Of a stretch of DNA of 64,000 nt, positions 60,201-64,000 are shown piece after piece (positions within the stretch are counted from its first letter, which is position 1; every line of letters begins with the position of its first letter). The position numbers and the translations under genes were made by a program. The stretch covers positions 9,945,396 to 10,009,395 of the forward strand of contig NC_089829.1 in the NCBI RefSeq assembly GCF_035046505.1, read 5' to 3'. The notes beneath the pieces are model-generated. The model did not search any database, had not been told where the DNA came from, and saw only the letters and a list, made by a program, of their open reading frames with translations. The stretch comes from Tiliqua scincoides (taxonomy: Eukaryota; Chordata; Lepidosauria; Squamata; Scincidae).

Positions 60201-63082
60201 TAGTCCACTGTTGCACCAGGGAGCAGTGGGACTTGAGATGTGAATGCTCGGATCACCTGGACAATATTTGGGTGAGGCTTCAGTATCTTCTTCCCAAAGA
60301 CAGCTCTCCTGTGTCAAGACAAGTCATTACCAGCACTGATATTGCTGCTCTCGTAGTTACAATTTGCATGCAGTCTTTGTGATGTTTATTCATGTAACAA
60401 TTTTGTGAAGCAGGCCACAGTATTGCCAGTTTTAATAAAGGAAACAATAAAGTGTTTGAGTTGGCTGAAAGGCATAAAATGAGCCAGATTTGAATTCAGT
60501 CCAGATCTTCTATAATTTCTGGTAATTTTTCTGTCCTTTCCGTGAGAGCAATTTTCAGGATCCAGGAGTCAGTGGCCTGGGTCATGCATAAGGACCAAAC
60601 AATAGTGAGGCTGTTGGGAACAAGCCAGCTCACATCTTCTTTTTTCCACCCTTCCCCTCTTACAAGTATCAGTTCCCTGCATTAATTTATACCCTGATTT
60701 TTGGCCAGGCTTGAATTCAGGCAGCCCAATCCTAAGTCTTGGGGCCTCCATGAAGAGCAGTGGCACTGAAATGGCCACTGCTGATTCTGTGGGGCAGGGG
60801 TAGCTGTTCCCTGACCCTGTGTTGAGCTCTGTAGCTGGCAAGGGGTCTCCTCAGATCTGCGCCTGCTATTGAATTCAACTGTGCATGCTCAGCAAACAAA
60901 ACCAAAAAACCAAAAACAATAGTTTAAATTTTGTAGATTACACCTGCCATTCCATTTACTAAACACATGCTTGAGAATGAGTGCAAGATAGAAGAATTAA
61001 ACTGCTGTTCCCTCAGCTCCAGGCTATATTCTTTTTTCAGCTTCTAGTACCAGAAAGTTGGGGTTTTTTTTTTAAACTTACAGCATGCTTTGTTGAGTTT
61101 GTTTTTCAAATTCTAGGTGCTAGAATTTTGAAAAGTGATCTTGAAGCTAGAAAAGATGGGTGTACCTATGCTTTGTCATTTCCGCCTATTTTCTATCCAA
61201 AGAATGCAGGAACATGTAAGGAACATGGTGGCCTCCATACAATTGATTTCAATGATGGGGCACAATTTTGTTGTTTTTTTAATGAACTGCGATGGTAGTA
61301 TGCTAGCAGCATTCTAGAAATGGTACTTCCACCTATTTTCTAGCTAAAAATGAATGCAGCCTGAGTCCAATCCTATACATGTCTACTCCGAAGCAAATCC
61401 CATTAGAGTCTATGGGGCTTACTCCCAGGAAAGTGTGGATAGGTTTGGACAGTCAGTTCCCATCTGCCTCTTGTAATTTTTAAAGGGGCAGTACATATTT
61501 TTCAGAAGTAATGGATTTTCAAGATAATTTTGAGTATTCATGATTTTAGTTTTAGCTGAAATGTAACCTTGATTAATGTAACCCTGATGTAAGATGCAGG
61601 CTGACTGTACAAGATAATTTCCCACTGACCTGCTGCAGCCTGGTTTGAGCAAACCAGAGTTTGCCACTACCCACCAATCAGACAAACTACACATTTGCAA
61701 TTGTGCAAATCATAGTCAGCCTCTCAACCAGGATTGCAGCCCCACCTCAACTTCCAGCACTATGAACTGAGCCACTGTTTAGAAAATGCCTAGAAAATGT
61801 TCCTAGTTTTTTTTTTAATTTTTAAAGAATCCTTAGCTCTAAAGTTGAAATCCACTCTCATTTTTCAGGGAAGGTTGCTAGGCCTTATGTATTCAAGCAA
61901 GCCATCTTGTGAAAATGGGAAGCCTCATTTAAATCAAGTATGCACAAGTTTTTTTAATTCAGTTTTCAAATGATGATAACTTTCAAGTTTCGTTTACTTT
62001 TGCAGAATGTCTTGTTAATCACTATGATGCTTATATAGGCAGAAGCAAGATACATAAGACTTTTAATAAAGACTAATAGTAGTTATTGTTATTTAAACAG
62101 TGTCATCACTATAGATGGAGCCTTGTTTACAAACAAAAAAGGCTTAGGGGCAGCACAAAACATCCCAAGTCTTGGGGGAATCAGGCCCCCACCCTCAAGG
62201 ATATTTCAATGGGGAAAACAGGTGAGGGATAGATACTGCCATCAGAATGCATGTAGCTTTACAAAATGTAAGGGAACAAGTCCCTGCCCTGAGAAGCTTA
62301 CCCCCTAAAAGCAATTTGCTTACAGCTGGGAGTGTATGTTGCTCTGCTAGCTGGTCGTCCAAGTTCTGTCATTGCCATTTGGCAAGAATGAAATAGAGAG
62401 CAGTCAGAATTTTTCCTGCCAAGCGTGAGCAGCTGCCTCCTAGTTTGCAAAATGAGTGAAGTGGTAAAAGGAGCCTCATTGTCTTGAAATGGCAACACTC
62501 CCAATCTGTCATTTTCAAGCTGGCCTAAAGAATCATCATGGGAAATTCACAAAAACCATCTTCATTTGCCAATGCAGCATTTTGTGGAACTTTTGCAGCT
62601 TCATATGGTGGAGGCTGCATCAGCCTGTGGGCTCCACTGCTCAAACTGTTAGCTGATCTTGTTGGAGTCATATGGCTATTTTGGGAAACACACACACACA
62701 CAGATTTCAAGGTAATCATTTGCATTTCCTTGGTGCATTTTTTTCCCAGTGCAGAGCACAAAACATTTTGGACCCAAGTCTATCCAAGTTTCCAGCACCA
62801 ATGCAGCGCTGAGTAAAATGGAACAAATGTTCCCTTACCATAAGGTGGCTTTGGTGACTGATTCCCCCACCACATGATGCGCACATCCCATTGGTACAGC
62901 TGCATCAGCACTGTATATTTGGATAGAACTGGGCCCTTTGTGTTACATATAAAGTTAACCACAGTGAATAAATCCTACCTGGTACAAGCAACCGCTCCAA
63001 ATTCTCCAGAGAAGGCAGAGCCACTGGCTGGAACAAGTTCCTGGGACATAGTGGTAAGGATGGCTTCACTTGAAGAACCAGC
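50979..63082 (-). CDS. PINK1: PTEN-induced kinase 1, exons 3-8
   Basis: Mitochondrial Ser/Thr kinase that builds up on damaged mitochondria and phosphorylates ubiquitin and Parkin to start mitophagy. Six exons seen: 62979-63082, 60126-60308, 59156-59319, 55871-55998, 53689-53922, 50979-51236. Lengths of 104, 183, 164, 128, 234 and 258 bp agree with the human exon sizes I recall (the 234-bp exon is 237 in human), and all phases join. Kinase landmarks: [12 protein letters not shown], catalytic loop [11 protein letters not shown] in [11 protein letters not shown], activation segment [16 protein letters not shown], and the C-terminal extension [14 protein letters not shown] through LLCSWRSTS. The VAIK-lysine region and the mitochondrial leader (exons 1-2) lie past the right edge. 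No disruption seen. AGMAT as the downstream neighbour is unlike human. Confidence 0.96.
51287..51465. mobile_element. Harbinger-like MITE
   Basis: 179 bp, GGGCCCAATCTTCTCCAACT at the left and GGATAGGGTTGGGCCC at the right. It has the internal AAGGGAACAAATGTTCCTAT block. A TAA follows on the right; the left flank is TGA. Confidence 0.78.
51797..52035. mobile_element. Harbinger-like repeat, longer subfamily (left part)
   Basis: GCTCAATCCTAACTTGTGCT and GGAACAGGCAGGCC, as at 17291. CCGGACTG-type right-hand sequence is not clearly delimited. Confidence 0.5.
52311..52497. mobile_element. hAT fragment joined to a Harbinger-type right end
   Basis: CAGTGTTTCTCAAACTGTGG with GGTGGGTCGCGAGCCAATTT is the left part of a hAT MITE. 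From about 52405 the sequence matches the interior and right end of the 582-bp Harbinger-like element (TTAGGATTGCGCCC before TTA). Confidence 0.6.
53689..53922 (-). CDS. PINK1: PINK1 exon 7
   Basis: 78 codons, [40 protein letters not shown] through LLRRDPSK. Donor GTGAGA. Phase 0 at both ends. Confidence 0.95.
54328..54801. mobile_element. hAT-type MITE, 474 bp
   Basis: Left end CCGTGTTTCTCAAACTC; right end reversed CAGTGGTTCTCAAACTT. Target duplication GTGTACGT (54320-54327) and GTGTAGGT (54802-54809), one mismatch. Confidence 0.85.
55280..55560. repeat. Foldback-family repeat
   Basis: CCATTCCCAGGATTCCAAAA then GGATGAGGGGAATGGGGCAG at the left and CATTTCCTTATCAAGTCCAG at the right. The arms are imperfect. 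Confidence 0.5.
55871..55998 (-). CDS. PINK1: PINK1 exon 6
   Basis: 128 bp, [20 protein letters not shown] through SCLMAPE. It has the DFG motif and the conserved Ser equivalent to human Ser402 (LPFTSWYV). Donor GTAATT. Confidence 0.95.
56940..57060 (-). mobile_element. tRNA-headed SINE, reverse
   Basis: ACCTGAGGATGCCACAAGGG then ACTGAACCTGCATGCCAAGC (reversed B box) and CACTGAGCTACAGCTTG (reversed A box). Confidence 0.6.
57895..58350 (+). mobile_element. Worn LINE ORF2 3' fragment (L2/CR1-like)
   Basis: A run resembling the 'L HWL..R..FK.L.LT.KAL.G' C-terminal end of L2/CR1-type LINEs: CACTGGCTCACAGACAGTTC, CTGTAAAGGCCTAAAGAACC and CAGGGCCTTCTTCATGTTGT. No open frame. Confidence 0.5.
59156..59319 (-). 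CDS. PINK1: PINK1 exon 5
   Basis: 164 bp, [40 protein letters not shown] and DNILVEFDS. Carries the catalytic Asp. Donor GTATGT. Confidence 0.95.
59320..60125. other. PINK1 intron 4
   Basis: 806 bp with no repeat recognised apart from short A/T runs. Confidence 0.5.
60126..60308 (-). CDS. PINK1: PINK1 exon 4
   Basis: 183 bp, [20 protein letters not shown] and [20 protein letters not shown] through LFLVMKN (split). The first ten residues are diverged from human. Donor GTAAGT. Confidence 0.93.
61369..61452. mobile_element. Hairpin MITE, single copy
   Basis: TCCAATCCTATACATGTCTA, CTATGGGGCTTACTCCCAGG and GTGTGGATAGG, the same unit as in the array at 6440-6951. Confidence 0.75.
62771..62937. 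mobile_element. Harbinger-like MITE
   Basis: GACCCAAGTCTATCCAAGTT at the left and GGATAGAACTGGGCCC at the right, with AATGGAACAAATGTTCCCTT inside. Confidence 0.7.
62979..63082 (-). CDS. PINK1: PINK1 exon 3
   Basis: 104 bp, [20 protein letters not shown] then [10 protein letters not shown] (split Arg). Human [20 protein letters not shown]. Donor GTAGGA. Confidence 0.94.
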
Positions 63083-64000
63083 CTGCAAGAACATTACACT
63101 CTGTTTATTTTTCAAACTTATACTCTACCTCTCCATTAAAATCTTACAAGATGGCTTACAATAATATTAAAAACAATAAAAAATTCAACTGTGGCCAATA
63201 AACAACAAACACTGAGTAAAATAAATAAAATAAACCATGGAACCACAATAAGACCAGTGGCAGAAGACCAACAAAATGACTGCATGTTCAGAACCCAGGG
63301 CAAATAGAAAAGTTTTTATCTGTTGTCTGAACCTAGTCAAAAGTCTCAAGAGAACAACTCCACACCAAGAATTCCAAAGCTGAGTCCACTACAGAACCGG
63401 CACCTCCTCCAGGGGAAGAATCATAGCTCAGTGGGAGGGAATGTGCTGTGAATGGGAAAAACCCTTGCCTGAGATGCAAGAGAGCCCTGACCAAACAACA
63501 CAGACAATACCGGCCTAGATGGTTTGACTGGCAGCTTCCCATGTTTCTCTCTATTTCGGGAGGGACCATAGCTGGGCGGCAGAATGACACTTTGCACGAA
63601 AAACTGTAATAAATACTGAATATTTGGACAGCGCTTCAGAGTGTGCAAAGTACTGCATGACCTCAATGGAATCCTTTCAACAACCTTGCAGGGCAGTGTT
63701 TCTCAAACTGTGGGTCGTGAGCAAATTTCAGGTGAGCCCCCATTCATTTCAAAGTGTATTTTACTTTTTAATAGATTTGATGTTACTATGGTATGTGGCT
63801 GCATTTGGGGAAATGTTACCAATCTGTACTTTTAACAGGCTACTAGGTATATGCTTTTAACAATGACAGTCAATGGGGCTTACTCCTGGGCTAGTGTGGA
63901 TAAGATTGCAGCCTTTGGGATGTTTGGGGAATTTCTAAAAACATATCAATAATTGCTTGGGAGGGTTAAGAGGGTTCTTCTTTATTTCAAATAAATTTTT
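63083..64000. other. PINK1 intron 2 (partial)
   Basis: Holds a LINE/SINE-like AT-rich repeat (about 63105-63330), a tRNA-headed SINE (63416-63545), a hAT left-end piece (63694-63745) and a hairpin MITE half (63862-63915). PINK1 exon 2 is not seen. Confidence 0.55.
63416..63545 (+). mobile_element. tRNA-headed SINE
   Basis: ATCATAGCTCAGTGGGAGGG as A box, CCTTGCCTGAGATGCAAGAG, then a CCGGCCTAGATGGTTTGACT and GGCAGCTTCCCATG 3' end. Confidence 0.7.

Larger units (their letters stand above)
60309..62978. other. PINK1 intron 3
   Basis: Holds a hairpin MITE (61369-61452), a short (CA)n run (about 62690-62701) and a Harbinger-like MITE (62771-62937). The rest is AT-rich and not recognised. Confidence 0.55.

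Noticed and set aside
63105-63330. Part of PINK1 exon 2
   Set aside because: The minus-strand translations lack the kinase N-lobe motifs expected of exon 2, and the sequence looks like an AT-rich SINE/LINE tail.

Overview
The window looks like nuclear DNA of a squamate reptile (lizard or snake). Genes are split into short exons with GT/AG introns. Proteins match vertebrate families at a reptile-like distance. About half of the non-coding DNA is squamate-type repeats: CR1-clade LINEs, tRNA-headed SINEs, and hAT-, Tigger- and Harbinger-like non-autonomous DNA transposons. The species cannot be told from the sequence.

Four host genes are present. CASP9 (minus strand, 1739-5804) shows only its two CARD exons; the protease exons lie off the left edge. 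DNAJC16/ERdj8 (plus strand, 14071-29318) is complete, with 14 coding exons and 777 codons, a long 3' UTR to about 32.88 kb and a probable untranslated first exon in a CpG-rich promoter near 8.1-8.4 kb. AGMAT (minus strand, 34471-43413) is complete with 7 coding exons. PINK1 (minus strand, 50979-63082) shows its last six exons, equivalent to human exons 3-8; exons 1-2 lie off the right edge. DNAJC16 and AGMAT converge tail to tail. CASP9 and DNAJC16 diverge head to head. AGMAT and PINK1 are co-oriented. CASP9-DNAJC16-AGMAT is the order I know from mammals, but there AGMAT and PINK1 are megabases apart, so the 43.4-51 kb spacer covers an arrangement difference from human.

Repeats by region. 0-8 kb: hAT and Harbinger-like MITEs (several with clear target-site duplications), a three-unit satellite-like array, a CR1 fragment, a tandem hairpin-MITE array and one copy of an unclassified retroposon of about 480 bp. 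8-14 kb: CpG island, G-rich stretch, a Tigger-like element nested in a hAT element, a second 480-bp retroposon. 14-33 kb: DNAJC16 with SINEs, a third retroposon copy, microsatellites and a foldback palindrome. 34-43 kb: AGMAT with a hAT element inside a SINE. 43-51 kb: a SINE split by a young CR1 copy that still has an open RT frame of about 700 codons, a second near-identical CR1 in inverted tail-to-tail orientation, and a direct duplication of about 0.75 kb whose two copies flank AGMAT exon 1. 51-64 kb: PINK1 introns with MITEs and old LINE/SINE pieces.

The genes do not form an operon. CASP9 is the initiator caspase of the apoptosome, PINK1 the mitochondrial damage kinase, DNAJC16 an ER J-protein linked to autophagosome size, and AGMAT a mitochondrial ureohydrolase. 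I found no CRISPR array, prokaryotic gene, retroviral provirus or true tRNA/rRNA gene.
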